DNA of 64,000 bases, taken from the NCBI RefSeq assembly GCF_038443705.2, contig NZ_CP151767.2, positions 248,001 to 312,000 on the forward strand. Direction: 5' to 3'. Positions 43,331 through 53,839 of this stretch are shown piece by piece. The stretch is from Yoonia sp. SS1-5 (GTDB lineage Bacteria > Pseudomonadota > Alphaproteobacteria > Rhodobacterales > Rhodobacteraceae). A program made the position numbers and the translations under genes. Position 1 is the stretch's first letter. Each line of letters starts with the position of its first letter. The notes under the pieces are model-generated. The model worked only from the letters and a program-made list of their open reading frames with translations. It was not told where the DNA came from and did no database searches.

Positions 43331-44503
43331 TCAGATCCGGATGATGTCGATTTCATCACCGGCTGATCGGGCCGGGTCGTTGATGGGCCGGATCGCAAGG
43401 CAATTGGCCTTTGCCAGAACACTTAGCAACGCGCTGTCCTGTCGGTCAAAAATGGTCACGCCTGAGGTATCGCAGACCGCACGCATATAGTGTTCACGCG
43501 GACCATTCGGCCCCACAGCCTTGGCCAGCGTATGTCCCTCGCGCGGGGCGGGTGCCGCGCCCAGGCCCAGCATTTTGCGAATAACGGGGGCCAGAAAAAC
43601 ATGGCCGCAAACCATGGCCGAGACCGGGTTGCCGGGCAGCCCGATCATGGCGGCATCGCGCATCCGGCCAGCCATCAGCGGTTTGCCCGGGCGCATCGCG
43701 ATCTTGTAGAACGACCGCTCTAAGCCCAGGGTTTCGGCGACATCCCCGACAAGATCATGATCGCCAACCGACGCCCCGCCGATTGTGACAATCAGATCAG
43801 CCTCTGCTGCCAGATCAAAGGCTAGGGTCAGCGCGGGTACCGTATCACGCGCAATGGGCAACAGCCGCGCAGTGCCCCCAAGATTTTCCACCAGCGCCGC
43901 AAGGCCATAACTGTTGGAGGCAATGATCTGGTCGGGGCCGGGGGCCTCGCCCGGTTGCACCAGTTCATCGCCCGTCGGAATGATCGCGATGATCGGTTTG
44001 CGACGGACCGGGACGTTGGGAATATTCATCGCGGCCAAAAGCGCAATGTCAGACGGCGTCAGAAGACGTGGCGCGCCCAGCATAGCGCCAGCCGTGAAGT
44101 CAGCACCGGCGGGGCGGACATAGGCCCGTTCGTCGAAACCTTCGTGAATGGTGATTTGGTCGCCATCACGGCTGACATCTTCCTGAATGACGACGCGGTC
44201 CGTCCCATCGGGAAGTGGCGCACCGGTAAAGATGCGCACCGCATCACCCGGCCCGGCACTGCCGTCAAAGCGGTGCCCGGCGGCAGCCTCGCCAATCACG
44301 CGGAAGGTCACGCCGGCCGCGACTGCGGTCGCATCAACGGCATAGCCATCCATGGCGGAGGCCGCAAAGGGTGGCTGGTTGCGCGATGTGTTGACATCCT
44401 GGGCCAGCACCCGGCCATTGGCTGCGGCGATGGGGACAGGCTCCATCGACACTGGGGATACCAGCGCAAAAAGCTGTTCAAGCGCCGCATCGACCGAGAT
44501 CAT
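43331..44503 (-). CDS. moeA: Molybdopterin molybdenumtransferase MoeA
   Basis: Inserts molybdate into adenylated molybdopterin. The 390-residue protein shows [36 protein letters not shown], the [11 protein letters not shown] loop and [20 protein letters not shown]. Start ATG 44503 overlaps the moaC stop by 4 bases. It closes the long minus-strand operon that begins at trpG. Confidence 0.96.
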   Translation of the reverse strand: MISVDAALEQLFALVSPVSMEPVPIAAANGRVLAQDVNTSRNQPPFAASAMDGYAVDATAVAAGVTFRVIGEAAAGHRFDGSAGPGDAVRIFTGAPLPDGTDRVVIQEDVSRDGDQITIHEGFDERAYVRPAGADFTAGAMLGAPRLLTPSDIALLAAMNIPNVPVRRKPIIAIIPTGDELVQPGEAPGPDQIIASNSYGLAALVENLGGTARLLPIARDTVPALTLAFDLAAEADLIVTIGGASVGDHDLVGDVAETLGLERSFYKIAMRPGKPLMAGRMRDAAMIGLPGNPVSAMVCGHVFLAPVIRKMLGLGAAPAPREGHTLAKAVGPNGPREHYMRAVCDTSGVTIFDRQDSALLSVLAKANCLAIRPINDPARSAGDEIDIIRI

Positions 44504-44976
44504 GGATTTTCGAACCGGCCACTTTTGCCGCCATCTTTGAATGTCAGGCGGATCTGGCCGATTTCCATATCCTTCTGGACGGCCTTGACCATGTCATAAA
44601 CTGTCAGCGCGGCGGTGCTGACGGCGGTCAGTGCCTCCATCTCGACCCCGGTCTGACCGCCGGTTTTGACGGTTGCAGTGATCCGGATGCCGGGCAGGGT
44701 CTGGTCCGGGGTCAGATCAACAGCCACCTTTGTGATCGGCAGCGGATGACAAAGCGGGATCAGGTCAGATGTCTTCTTGGCGCCGGTGATCCCCGCGATG
44801 CGGGCGATCCCCAGCACGTCGCCCTTGTCGGCCTGACCCTGCATGATCAATGCCAATGTTGCAGAGGACATTTTGACATATCCCTCGGCAACGGCGATCC
44901 GGGCAGTGACGGGCTTGTCCGACACATCGACCATATGGGCCTTACCGTCACCATCAAAATGGCTGAGCCCCGCCAT
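44500..44976 (-). CDS. moaC: Cyclic pyranopterin monophosphate synthase MoaC
   Basis: Forms cyclic pyranopterin monophosphate in molybdenum cofactor synthesis. The 158-residue protein has the active-site segment [18 protein letters not shown] and the conserved [23 protein letters not shown] 44976 has GGAGG 6 bases upstream and shares one base with the trpC stop; GTG 44979 is a less likely start. Confidence 0.96.
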   Translation of the reverse strand: MAGLSHFDGDGKAHMVDVSDKPVTARIAVAEGYVKMSSATLALIMQGQADKGDVLGIARIAGITGAKKTSDLIPLCHPLPITKVAVDLTPDQTLPGIRITATVKTGGQTGVEMEALTAVSTAALTVYDMVKAVQKDMEIGQIRLTFKDGGKSGRFENP

Positions 44977-45782
44977 CACATGCCTCCGACAGGTGGATTG
45001 GCCAAGAGCGTGCGGGTCGCGGCGGTGACATCATCCTGACGCATCAGGCTTTCGCCGATCAGAAAGGTCCGCGCCCCATACCGGGCCATATCGGCGAGAT
45101 CTTCGGGCGTGTTCAGCCCGCTTTCACAGACAATCGTGCGATCCTCTGGCACCAGTTTGGACAGGGTCCGGGTTGTATCAAGGCTGGTTTCAAAGGTCTT
45201 GAGGTTCCGGTTGTTGATCCCCATCAAAGGGGATTTCAGATGGGTTGCGCGTTCCAGCTCTGCCGCGTCATGAACCTCGAGAAGGACATCCATTCCCCAG
45301 TTCAACGCCGCGTCTTCGAGCTCCTGGGCCTGCGCATCACTGACGGATGCCAGGATGATCAGGATACAATCGGCGTGCAAGGCCCGGGCCTCGGCCACCT
45401 GATAGACATCATACATAAAGTCCTTGCGCAGGGCAGGCAGGTCCACGGCGCTGCGGGCGGCGGTCAGATAACTGTCATCGCCCTGAAAACTGGGACCATC
45501 GGTCAGGACCGACAGGCAGCTTGCGCCCCCTTCCTCATAGGCCTTGGCCAGCGCTGGCGGGTCAAAATCGGCCCGGATCAACCCCTTGGATGGGCTAGCT
45601 TTCTTGATCTCGGCGATCAGCCCGTAGCCTTCGCGCGCATCATTCGCCAGCCGGTCGGCAAAACCACGCACCGGCGGGGCATCATGCGCGCGTGCCTCAA
45701 CTTCAGCCATTGGGACGGATTGCTTGCGTGTCGCGACCTCTTCCAGCTTGTAGGTTTTGATTTTCTCGAGGATGTCGCTCAT
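44976..45782 (-). CDS. trpC: Indole-3-glycerol phosphate synthase
   Basis: Closes the indole ring in tryptophan synthesis. A 268-residue TIM barrel with [18 protein letters not shown], the lysine and glutamate catalytic segments ([21 protein letters not shown]), and [17 protein letters not shown]. Start ATG 45782 overlaps the ung stop by 4 bases, so it is translated from the same message as trpG and trpD despite two unrelated genes in between. Confidence 0.96.
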   Translation of the reverse strand: MSDILEKIKTYKLEEVATRKQSVPMAEVEARAHDAPPVRGFADRLANDAREGYGLIAEIKKASPSKGLIRADFDPPALAKAYEEGGASCLSVLTDGPSFQGDDSYLTAARSAVDLPALRKDFMYDVYQVAEARALHADCILIILASVSDAQAQELEDAALNWGMDVLLEVHDAAELERATHLKSPLMGINNRNLKTFETSLDTTRTLSKLVPEDRTIVCESGLNTPEDLADMARYGARTFLIGESLMRQDDVTAATRTLLANPPVGGM

Positions 45783-46423
45783 GGATCTGCCCAGTTGATT
45801 GGCCGGTGTCCGTGATCAATAAGCCAGCTATTCACCTTTGAAAATGGGCGTGAGCCGAAAAAACCCCGATGAACCGAAAGGGGCGAGGGGTGCGGGGACG
45901 TAATAACCAGATGGGCGCCCTTGATATGGGGCCTGTAGGCCTGTGCTGATCCACCCCACAATATGAAGGCGCGCGGTGTGTCGCAAAGACGCGCCAGAAC
46001 CTGTTCGACAAGAACGGACCAGCCGATCCGGGCGTGCGCTTTGGGTTTTCCCGGTGGAACGCTAAGGGCCGTATTCAACAACAGCACGCCCTGTCTGGCC
46101 CAATCGTTAAGCGATGTTTTCTGCCGTGACTGGCCGATATCGTCAGTGATTTCCCGGAATATGTTGCCAAGGCTATCCAGACGACCGCCAAAACCATCCG
46201 GGATCGAGAATGCCAGCCCATCGGCCTTGCCGGGTGTGTGGTAGGGGTCCTGGCCCAGAATGACCACCTTTGTATCGGCAGGTTGCGTCATCTCAAGCGC
46301 GCGGAAGGTCAGGTCAGGTGGGGGCAGCCGGTCACTGCCCAGCCGGGGCCGCATGTCGGGATAGGTTTCGTCAAAAAACGGCAGGTGGCGCCATGCGCCC
46401 AGCCGGTCCAGATCGTCAGGCAT
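45779..46423 (-). CDS. ung: Uracil-DNA glycosylase, family 1
   Basis: Removes uracil from DNA. The 214-residue protein has the water-activating motif [36 protein letters not shown], and the minor-groove loop [20 protein letters not shown] with the catalytic histidine. ATG 46423 is preferred, although its ribosome site (AGGA) is very close; ATG 46459 is an alternative. It lies between DUF3592 and trpC with overlaps on both sides, an unexpected guest in a tryptophan operon. Confidence 0.93.
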   Translation of the reverse strand: MPDDLDRLGAWRHLPFFDETYPDMRPRLGSDRLPPPDLTFRALEMTQPADTKVVILGQDPYHTPGKADGLAFSIPDGFGGRLDSLGNIFREITDDIGQSRQKTSLNDWARQGVLLLNTALSVPPGKPKAHARIGWSVLVEQVLARLCDTPRAFILWGGSAQAYRPHIKGAHLVITSPHPSPLSVHRGFFGSRPFSKVNSWLIDHGHRPINWADP

Positions 46424-46874
46424 TCCTGCGCCGGCGTTCGCGCAAAATCGCGCCGCCATTGATCAGGAAGATACCGGCACCCAGAACGAATATGACAATA
46501 CCCGCATTGAAGGTCTGTCGCGGGCGACCGCTCAGCTCGCCCGCATAAAGCGCGTGGATATCGGGGTTGCTCGGATTGACCTGCAGGATCATGTTGCTGC
46601 CGGGTTCGACCACGCGGTACAGCACCGCGGGGACCCGTCGTTCATAGGTCTGCAAGGCCTCATCGAATGTGAACGTATAGGTGATGAAGTGGTCGGTCTG
46701 GCCACTATTGGTCTGCAATTTGCGCTGGCTGGTCACCGTTGCCTGAATTTCCTCGCCCACCCGGTCAAGCTGGCGGGCAATATTCAGCTGTTGGGCCGCG
46801 GAAATCGAAATCCAGATGCCGGCAATCACCAACACGGCGGCGACAATCAACATACGATACTCTTTAAACTTCAT
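46416..46874 (-). CDS. DUF3592-type membrane protein
   Basis: A 152-residue protein with two membrane helices ([20 protein letters not shown] and [20 protein letters not shown]) bracketing a periplasmic beta domain ([20 protein letters not shown], then [17 protein letters not shown]). This matches DUF3592, whose function is unknown. It overlaps the trpD stop by 4 bases and the ung start by 8. Nothing suggests a role in tryptophan synthesis; it may just be co-expressed. Confidence 0.8.
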   Translation of the reverse strand: MKFKEYRMLIVAAVLVIAGIWISISAAQQLNIARQLDRVGEEIQATVTSQRKLQTNSGQTDHFITYTFTFDEALQTYERRVPAVLYRVVEPGSNMILQVNPSNPDIHALYAGELSGRPRQTFNAGIVIFVLGAGIFLINGGAILRERRRRNA

Positions 46875-47893
46875 CCCGCCTTGCCTTGTGTGACTTTGGC
46901 CAACGCCATCACGGCCGCCTTTGCTTTTCCACTATCGATACTGTCTATGGCGATTTCGACCCCTTGGGGCAAGTCCTGTGCCGCCTCGGCCACCACAAGT
47001 GCCGCCGCGGCATTCAATAAAACAGCGTCGCGATAGGCGTTTTTCTGCCCTTCAAGCAGTGCAGTCAGCGCTTTGGCGTTCTCTTCCGGCGCACCACCTA
47101 CGATTGCCGCAAAATCATGCACCGGTAAATTTGCATCCTCTGGATGAATCTCGCGATCCGCGACCGTGCCGTTCTCAAGCGCGGCGACCCAGGATTTGCC
47201 CGTGATGGTCAGCTCATCCGTCCCATCGGACCCGTGCACCAGCCAGGCCCGTTCAGACCCAAGTGCCAGCAGCGTTTCCGCCATGGGCCGGATCATGGCC
47301 CGGCTAAACGCGCCGGTCAGTTGCCGTTTCACGCCTGCGGGATTGGTCAGCGGCCCCAGGATGTTAAAGATCGTGCGTGTCCCAAGCTCTGCCCGCGCGG
47401 GCATGACATGTTTCATCGCCGGATGGTGCATTGGGGCCATCATAAAGCCGATCCCGGCCTCGGCCAGACCGCGCTCGACTACGTCCGGCCCGACCATCAC
47501 GTTGATCCCCAGGGCCCCTTGCACATCAGCGGTGCCGGATTTCGAACTGAGGTTGCGATTGCCATGCTTTGCCACCGGCACCCCGGCGCCGGCCACAACA
47601 AAGGCTGTGGCCGTCGAGATGTTCAGCGTATGTTTGCCATCGCCACCGGTGCCAACGATGTCCATCGCGTTTGCGGGCGCTTTGACCGGCAGGCATTTGG
47701 CCCGCATGACGGCGGCGGCGGCGGCCACCTCGTCAACCGTTTCGCCGCGTGTGCGCAGCGCCATCAGGAAACCGCCGATCTGTGCCGGTGTTGCGTTGCC
47801 TTCAAACAGGATCTCAAAGGCGTCTTGCGCTTGCGCACGCGACAGGGGGCCATCCGCTGCCGCGCTGACCAGCGGTTTCAGGGCGTCACTCAT
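46871..47893 (-). CDS. trpD: Anthranilate phosphoribosyltransferase
   Basis: Second dedicated step of tryptophan synthesis. The 340-residue protein contains the PRPP-binding [39 protein letters not shown], and the conserved [19 protein letters not shown]. Overlaps trpG upstream and DUF3592 downstream by 4 bases each. Confidence 0.97.
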   Translation of the reverse strand: MSDALKPLVSAAADGPLSRAQAQDAFEILFEGNATPAQIGGFLMALRTRGETVDEVAAAAAVMRAKCLPVKAPANAMDIVGTGGDGKHTLNISTATAFVVAGAGVPVAKHGNRNLSSKSGTADVQGALGINVMVGPDVVERGLAEAGIGFMMAPMHHPAMKHVMPARAELGTRTIFNILGPLTNPAGVKRQLTGAFSRAMIRPMAETLLALGSERAWLVHGSDGTDELTITGKSWVAALENGTVADREIHPEDANLPVHDFAAIVGGAPEENAKALTALLEGQKNAYRDAVLLNAAAALVVAEAAQDLPQGVEIAIDSIDSGKAKAAVMALAKVTQGKAG

Positions 47894-48471
47894 GCGGGGA
47901 CCTTTGTGATTTTCAGGAAGTTTTGCAGCAATGCATGCCCATGCGCAGATGCGATACTTTCGGGGTGGAATTGCACGCCGTGAATGGGAAGCGTCTTGTG
48001 CTGCAGCCCCATGATTGTGCCGTCATCCAGATCGGCAGTAATTTCCAGGCAATCAGGCAGGCTGTCGCGTTCGATGATCAGCGAATGATAGCGGGTGGCG
48101 TCAAACGGGCTTGGCAGGTCTTCGAACAGGCCTTGGCCTATGTGCCGCATGCTGCCCATCTTGCCATGCACGATCTCGTGGCAGCGCACCACCTTGCCGC
48201 CGAAAGCCTCGCCAATCGCCTGATGCCCCAGACAGACACCCATCAGCGGTGTTTTCGTCTCGGCTGCGGCATGCACGAGGCTGAGGCAAATGCCGGCCTG
48301 CGCCGGATCGCAGGGCCCGGGCGACAGCAAAATAGCCTCGGGGCGAAGTCCCATCGCCTCTTGCACACCAAGCGCATCATTGCGCCGAACCAGCACATCC
48401 GCACCCAACTCGCCCAGGTAGTGAACAAGGTTAAATGTGAAGCTGTCGTAGTTATCGATCAATAACAGCAT
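47890..48471 (-). CDS. trpG: Anthranilate synthase glutaminase component
   Basis: Class I glutamine amidotransferase of 193 residues supplying ammonia to TrpE. Landmarks are [20 protein letters not shown], the catalytic cysteine in [15 protein letters not shown], and the His-Glu pair in [11 protein letters not shown]. It starts the operon trpG-trpD-DUF3592-ung-trpC-moaC-moeA. trpE lies nearby on the same strand but separated by a plus-strand gene. It may also serve folate synthesis as PabA. Confidence 0.96.
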   Translation of the reverse strand: MLLLIDNYDSFTFNLVHYLGELGADVLVRRNDALGVQEAMGLRPEAILLSPGPCDPAQAGICLSLVHAAAETKTPLMGVCLGHQAIGEAFGGKVVRCHEIVHGKMGSMRHIGQGLFEDLPSPFDATRYHSLIIERDSLPDCLEITADLDDGTIMGLQHKTLPIHGVQFHPESIASAHGHALLQNFLKITKVPA

Positions 48472-48614
48472 GGTGAATTCCCGCGCAGGTCCAATTTGGG
48501 GCTACCGTCCGCCCTCTCGCTGACGATATAACCGGATCATACATGGGCCGGGATGCGTATTGGCGTCAAGGCCGAAGCAGGCGATACGTGGCAGGAAACG
48601 AAGGGTGGGGCGAC

Positions 48615-50399
48615 ATGCGCGGGACAGTATCTGGCGGCCTTTGGGCGATCGTGTTGGGAGCCGTGGGGCTGGGCACCGCGTCGTTAATCGGCGCGCCGCC
48701 AAAAACACCCCCGGCAGCCGCCCCTGAAGCACCGGCAAGCGCAACCGCTGACACGGCGCCAGCGTCGGATGATGTTGCCACCGCGACGGTTGAACCAGCA
48801 GAGACCACATCTGCCCCGGCGGTTGTGGCAGCCCCGGCAGCGGCACCTGCCGATGCGCCATCGGTGAGTGATACCGCAGTGACGCCGCCCGCATCCGGTG
48901 ATACCGATGTGGCCCTCGCAACGCCCGACCCGGTACAACCGGTTGAACCCGCCGCCGCAGATCCGGTTGCGGTCGAAACCGAAACGGCGGCCCCTGTCGT
49001 GTCTGAAACCGCGTCCACGGATGCCGAGCCCGCGGCGCCGGATACCACCACCGCGCCGGGCGTTGTGGCCGATGCAGATGATCCTGTTGTTACACCTGAT
49101 GATGCAGCGCCCGCTCAACCCGTTGTTGCTGCGGACAATACCGCTGCAATTGATGAGGATACTGCCGCTGCGGTCACGCCCCCAACCGTGCCGGAACCTG
49201 CGCTGCCTGAACAGACCAACACCGATATCGCGGCCCTTGACGCACCGCAGGACGACGCACCAGCGGCCGCCGCACCGGCGCCGGTCGCCTTGCCGGAACC
49301 TGAACAGGATGCCGTTGTTGCAAGCGAGGCGGTCACCCCGGCTGATCCCGAACCCGCCGCCCCGGTTGTGACCGAGGCGCCCATTGCGGTGGCACCTGCC
49401 GCCCCCGAAGCCGTTGAACCCGCACCAGCGGTCGCAGCCGTTGAAGAGCCGCCCGCACCGGTGATTGTGGATGAACCAATTGCTGTGCTGCCAGCGCCGG
49501 AAACCGAAATTGCCGATGTTGATCCCGCCCCATCTGACATCGCGATTGCTGACGCTGAACCCGCCGCACCAACAGTGCTTGATGTCACCGCGGATGATAC
49601 CCGCCAACTGGGTGGTAACACCGTCCGGGTGAACCGACCCGGTGCCGAAGATCCCGCTGAGGCTGAAGATGTCGTTGCCGAAACACCAGATGAGGCCACC
49701 ATTCCCGATGACGCGCCCGCGATTGTGCGCTTTGCGACCCCGTTCGAGAACCCGGCTGCCTTGCCGCTGGTCTCGCTGGTGCTGCGCGATGGGGCAGGCA
49801 CCGCTGATCTGATGGATCAGGTCAGTGCGCTGACCTTGCCGGTCACCATCGTGATTGACCCGACAGCCAGCGATGCAACTGCGCGGATGCAGGCCTACCG
49901 CGCGCGCGGGGTAGAGGTGGCCATTCAGGCGTCGTTGCCGGCGGGTGCGACACCCAGCGATGTGGAAATCGCGATGGAAGCGGCCTTTGCGGCGGTTCCC
50001 GAGGCAGTGGCGCTGTTTTCTGACGGGTCGGATGGGATCCAGTCGGACCGTGCGGTAACCGCGCAAGTGATGGAATACCTTTCGGCGAATGGCCGGGGAC
50101 TGGTGATGGTCCAGCAGGGGCTTGGCAATGCGCTGCGCGCCGCTGCACAGGCCGAGGTGCCTGCAACAGCCGTGTCACGTGAATTGGGCCGCGAGGGGGC
50201 GGATGTCGGCGCATTGACCCGCGCGTTGGATCAGGCGGCGTTCCGGGCGCGGCAAACCGGCGATTCCGTGCTGCTGTCAGATGCGACAGAGACCGTGTTG
50301 ACCGCCCTGTCAGGATGGCAGGCCGGTGTTGATGAAGGTCAATTTCTGGTCGCGCCAGTGACGGCGATCATTGCACCCACCGTCACCAATACCGAATAG
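48615..50399 (+). CDS. Divergent polysaccharide deacetylase family protein with long Ala/Pro/Glu linker
   Basis: A 594-residue envelope protein. An N-terminal membrane helix (GGLWAIVLGAVGLGTASLI) is followed by roughly 330 residues of low-complexity sequence made almost only of Ala, Pro, Val, Glu, Asp and Thr, then a C-terminal domain starting FENPAALPLVSLVLRDGAGT that matches the YibQ-type divergent polysaccharide deacetylase (TLPVTIVIDPTASDATARMQ, YRARGVEVAIQASLPAGATP). Metal-binding residues of true NodB deacetylases are not obvious. ATG 48615 gives a normal membrane anchor. It lies on the opposite strand between trpG and trpE, convergent with trpE by 2 bases. Confidence 0.8.
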   Translation: MRGTVSGGLWAIVLGAVGLGTASLIGAPPKTPPAAAPEAPASATADTAPASDDVATATVEPAETTSAPAVVAAPAAAPADAPSVSDTAVTPPASGDTDVALATPDPVQPVEPAAADPVAVETETAAPVVSETASTDAEPAAPDTTTAPGVVADADDPVVTPDDAAPAQPVVAADNTAAIDEDTAAAVTPPTVPEPALPEQTNTDIAALDAPQDDAPAAAAPAPVALPEPEQDAVVASEAVTPADPEPAAPVVTEAPIAVAPAAPEAVEPAPAVAAVEEPPAPVIVDEPIAVLPAPETEIADVDPAPSDIAIADAEPAAPTVLDVTADDTRQLGGNTVRVNRPGAEDPAEAEDVVAETPDEATIPDDAPAIVRFATPFENPAALPLVSLVLRDGAGTADLMDQVSALTLPVTIVIDPTASDATARMQAYRARGVEVAIQASLPAGATPSDVEIAMEAAFAAVPEAVALFSDGSDGIQSDRAVTAQVMEYLSANGRGLVMVQQGLGNALRAAAQAEVPATAVSRELGREGADVGALTRALDQAAFRARQTGDSVLLSDATETVLTALSGWQAGVDEGQFLVAPVTAIIAPTVTNTE

Positions 50400-50401
50400 G
50401 A

Positions 50402-51910
50402 TCAGTTGCCGCCGGGCTTGAACATGGTGGCATCTGCGGCGGCCTTGCGGATCGCGTTCGATTTATGCACCGTCTCTTGGTATTCGGCCTCGGGGTCGCT
50501 GTCATAGACAACGCCGCCACCAGCCTGAATATAAAGCTTTTCGTCCTGCAACACGGCCGTGCGCAGCGCGATGCACATATCCATGTCACCATTGGCGCTG
50601 AAATAGCCGCAACCACCGCCGTAAACGCCACGCTTTTCCGGCTCCAGCTCGTCGATGATCTCCATCGCGCGAACCTTGGGCGCGCCTGAGACGGTGCCGG
50701 CGGGCATGCCCGCAAAAAACGCGCTCAGCGCGTCCTGATCATCGGCCAACTCACCCACGACATTGGACACGATGTGCATGACATGGCTGTAGCGTTCGAC
50801 GATGAATTGCTCGGTCGGGCGGACGGTACCGATTTTGCTGACCTTGGCCGTGTCGTTGCGGCCCAGATCCAGCAGCATCAGATGTTCGGCCAATTCCTTT
50901 TCATCCGCCATCAGATCAGCCTCGTTGGCCTTGTCTTCGGCGGGGGTCGCGCCACGCGGACGGGTGCCGGCAATTGGTCTGATCGTGACCTCTGATCCAA
51001 ACACGCGTACCAGGATTTCGGGGCTGGCGCCGATCACCTGAAAGCCACCGAAATTGAAAAAGAACATGAAGGGTGACGGGTTGGTGCGCCGCAGTGACCG
51101 GTACAGTGCAAATGGCGGGTCGCGAAACTCCTGTGTCCAGCGCTGGGATGGGACCACCTGAAAAATGTCGCCCGCGCGAATATAGTCCTTTGCCTTCTCA
51201 ACGGCTTGCAGATAGCCCGCATGGCTAAAGTTCGACACCGGCGGTGCAACAGGTGCAGGGTCCGCCAGGGCCCGGCTGTTATCGGGGGTCGGGCGTTCCA
51301 ACGCCCGCTGCGCATCCATGACCCGTTCGGCCGCCTGGGCATAGGCGGCGCGGGCGGACAACCCATCGCTGACATAGGCGGGGGCCACCAGGATCACGTC
51401 ACCCTTGACCCCATCAAGCACGGCCACAACAGAGGGGCGCATCATCACCGCATCGGGCAGACCCAGCGGATCGGGGTTGATATCGGGCAGCCGTTCGACA
51501 AGCCGGATCATGTCATATCCCAGATATCCGAACAGCCCGGCAGAGGCCGCAGGCAAGTCAGCGGGCAGGTCGATGCGCGATTCCGCCAGCAGGTCACGCA
51601 GGGCCTGCAGCGGGTTCTCACCCAGATCAGTCCAGTGATCGTCATCAAAGCGGGCATTGCGGTTGACCCGCGATGTGGTCCCCCGGCATTCCCAGATCAG
51701 GTCGGGGTTCATCCCGATGATCGAATAGCGCCCGCGCACCTCGCCGCCCGTCACGCTTTCCAGCATGAACGCATTCCTGCCCGCGCCGGACAGCTTCAGC
51801 ATCAGCGATACAGGCGTGTCCAGATCCGCAGCAATCCGGGTGTAGACGATCTGGCTTTTCCCCGCCGCATAGCCCGCGGCGAAGTCATCATATGCGGGCA
51901 AAAGTGCCAT
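50402..51910 (-). CDS. trpE: Anthranilate synthase component I
   Basis: Converts chorismate and ammonia to anthranilate. The 502-residue protein shows the feedback-site region (SLMLKLSGAGRNAFMLESVT, near the LLES motif), DIFQVVPSQRW, IAGTRPRGATPAEDKANEAD, and FAGMPAGTVSGAPKVRAMEI with the signature GGGCGYFSANGDMDMCIALR. ATG 51910 is 7 bases after the ppiD stop with AGGT upstream, so trpE is expressed with ppiD. Its partner trpG is across the deacetylase gene. Confidence 0.96.
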   Translation of the reverse strand: MALLPAYDDFAAGYAAGKSQIVYTRIAADLDTPVSLMLKLSGAGRNAFMLESVTGGEVRGRYSIIGMNPDLIWECRGTTSRVNRNARFDDDHWTDLGENPLQALRDLLAESRIDLPADLPAASAGLFGYLGYDMIRLVERLPDINPDPLGLPDAVMMRPSVVAVLDGVKGDVILVAPAYVSDGLSARAAYAQAAERVMDAQRALERPTPDNSRALADPAPVAPPVSNFSHAGYLQAVEKAKDYIRAGDIFQVVPSQRWTQEFRDPPFALYRSLRRTNPSPFMFFFNFGGFQVIGASPEILVRVFGSEVTIRPIAGTRPRGATPAEDKANEADLMADEKELAEHLMLLDLGRNDTAKVSKIGTVRPTEQFIVERYSHVMHIVSNVVGELADDQDALSAFFAGMPAGTVSGAPKVRAMEIIDELEPEKRGVYGGGCGYFSANGDMDMCIALRTAVLQDEKLYIQAGGGVVYDSDPEAEYQETVHKSNAIRKAAADATMFKPGGN

Positions 51911-51917
51911 GGTGGAC

Positions 51918-53759
51918 CTACTGGAACTGAGCGTTGATCGCGTTAAGTGCGGTTTGGTCGATATTGACCTCGGTCTGCTCCTGCAGGCGGGTTGCATAGG
52001 CATCAAAGATATCCTGTGCGATCCCTGCCGCCGCGCTGGCGCCGACCTGCTCGCGTTGTGCGGTGGTGCCTTCGGCTGTCATATCAGGTGGCGCAATATC
52101 ATCGAGACGCACGATCACGGCCCCGCCTTCGGATTGCAGAACCTCGACGCTGCCGATCTCCATCGTGAAGATCGTATCGAGGAAATCAGCCGGGGTGCCT
52201 TCGATAAAGCTGCGGCGGGTCAGGTCCTCGTCGACGGTGGGGGATAGCGACAGCGTGTCGAAACCGGTCAGTGGCTGGATGTCGGCTGCGATCTCGGTCG
52301 CTTTTTGCACGATTGCATCCTGACGGGCCTGTGCCTGCCATGCGGTCATGACAGCGTCCCGAACTTCGTCAAGCGGTTGCACGGTGGGGGGCGTGATCTC
52401 GTCCAGGCGCAGCGTAAAGAGACCGCCATCGGCCAGATCGACAAGTTCCGCAAAATCACCTTCCTGTACGGTCGCAGCCGCGCGCCGGAACGCATCATAG
52501 GCGGCAATGCCGTCAGTGACCTGATCGGTCCAGGAAATCGTGCCCAGGCGCATTTCCGTCCGGTCGGCGAGGTCTTCCAATGTCGCACCGCCTGCGATCA
52601 GGTCGATCATCTGGTCGGCCCCATCATTGATCACGTCGCGCGCGGCCGTGGCGGCAAGTTCGTCCCGCAAGGCGGGTGCGGCCTCATCCAGCGGCGTTTC
52701 CTGCGCGGCCAAAATCGCGTTCATCCGAAACAGGGCAGGACCCATCGAGGCGTCAATCGGTCCCACAACATCGCCCGCCGCGGCTGCGAAAACCGGGTCG
52801 CCCGCAACGCCCAGATCAGCCTTGGACATATCGCCCAGATCAATATCCGTCAGACGCAGCCCGCGTTCGGCAACAAGGTCCTCGAACGTCGCTTCGCCAT
52901 TGTCCAACCGGGTCTTGGCGGCAGCGGCCTGTTCGGCATTCAGGAAAATCAGACGCTCGACCAGCCGGCGTTCGGGCTGCACATATTCGTTGATCCGCTC
53001 GTTATAAAGCGCGGCAATCGCGTCATCGGTCACCGTCATCTGATCCTGCAGCATTGAAGGTGTCAGCCACGCGTAGGTGATCTGGCGGGTCTCGGGCAGG
53101 GTGAATTCCTCGGGGTTGGCGTCGTAATAGGCCTGTATATCAGTGTCTGTCGCGCCCGGAACAGGGGCGGTCAGGATGTCGGCGCCCACGGACGCCCAGG
53201 TGACGCTGCGCGTCTCGGCGATATATTGCACCAGGGCATCGGTATAGCTGTCCGGCGTTGGGATCCCGCTGACAACGGCCCCTTGCAAAAGGGTGCGCGA
53301 CATCTCTTCGCGCAGCCCGTCCTCGAACTGGGCCTCGGACTGGCCCGATTGCTGCAAGGCATAGCGATAGCTTTCGCGGTTGAAACTGCCGCCTGCGCCG
53401 CTGAATTGCGGAATGGACAACAACCGGTCGCGGACATTCCCGTCACCGGCTGAAATGCCCAGCTGTGCTGCCTCGTTATCCAGGGTGCGGCTGAGGATAA
53501 TCTGGTTCAGCGCAGCCTGATCCAGCCCGAATGCGCGCGCCTGCTGAAAGGTCACCTGCGTCCCGAACTGGGCCGACAGGGCCCTGATCTGATCATTCAG
53601 CGTGCGCTGATAGTCGTTCAGGCTGATTTCCTTGTCGCCGACCGTGCCAAGTGTCCGGATATTGCTGGTCAATCCGCCGGTGCCGAAACCGGCCAACCCA
53701 ACCAAAAGCAGGATCACGATAAACCAGACCCCGTACCGGGTGTTTTTCTTCTCAGCCAT
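51918..53759 (-). CDS. Membrane-anchored peptidyl-prolyl isomerase PpiD/SurA-like
   Basis: A 613-residue periplasmic folding factor anchored by one N-terminal helix (YGVWFIVILLLVGLAGFGTG). A SurA/PpiD-type N-terminal domain follows (VGDKEISLNDYQRTLNDQIR, SFNRESYRYALQQSGQSEAQ), then a parvulin-like region (AEQAAAAKTRLDNGEATFED, TDIDLGDMSKADLGVAGDPV) and a C-terminal domain. It probably assists outer-membrane protein folding. It lies directly upstream of trpE, an arrangement I recall in other Rhodobacterales. Confidence 0.88.
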   Translation of the reverse strand: MAEKKNTRYGVWFIVILLLVGLAGFGTGGLTSNIRTLGTVGDKEISLNDYQRTLNDQIRALSAQFGTQVTFQQARAFGLDQAALNQIILSRTLDNEAAQLGISAGDGNVRDRLLSIPQFSGAGGSFNRESYRYALQQSGQSEAQFEDGLREEMSRTLLQGAVVSGIPTPDSYTDALVQYIAETRSVTWASVGADILTAPVPGATDTDIQAYYDANPEEFTLPETRQITYAWLTPSMLQDQMTVTDDAIAALYNERINEYVQPERRLVERLIFLNAEQAAAAKTRLDNGEATFEDLVAERGLRLTDIDLGDMSKADLGVAGDPVFAAAAGDVVGPIDASMGPALFRMNAILAAQETPLDEAAPALRDELAATAARDVINDGADQMIDLIAGGATLEDLADRTEMRLGTISWTDQVTDGIAAYDAFRRAAATVQEGDFAELVDLADGGLFTLRLDEITPPTVQPLDEVRDAVMTAWQAQARQDAIVQKATEIAADIQPLTGFDTLSLSPTVDEDLTRRSFIEGTPADFLDTIFTMEIGSVEVLQSEGGAVIVRLDDIAPPDMTAEGTTAQREQVGASAAAGIAQDIFDAYATRLQEQTEVNIDQTALNAINAQFQ

Positions 53760-53839
53760 GTTTGTGCAACCCTGTTCGCTATGCGGCGTCCCTGTGGACT
53801 GGCCGCATGAATAAGGGGCCGTCCGGGTGGGTGCAAGGG

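Noticed and set aside
48684..50066. 460-residue Gly/Arg-rich minus-strand frame
   Set aside because: Antisense artefact of the GC-rich Ala/Pro/Glu repeats in the deacetylase-like gene.
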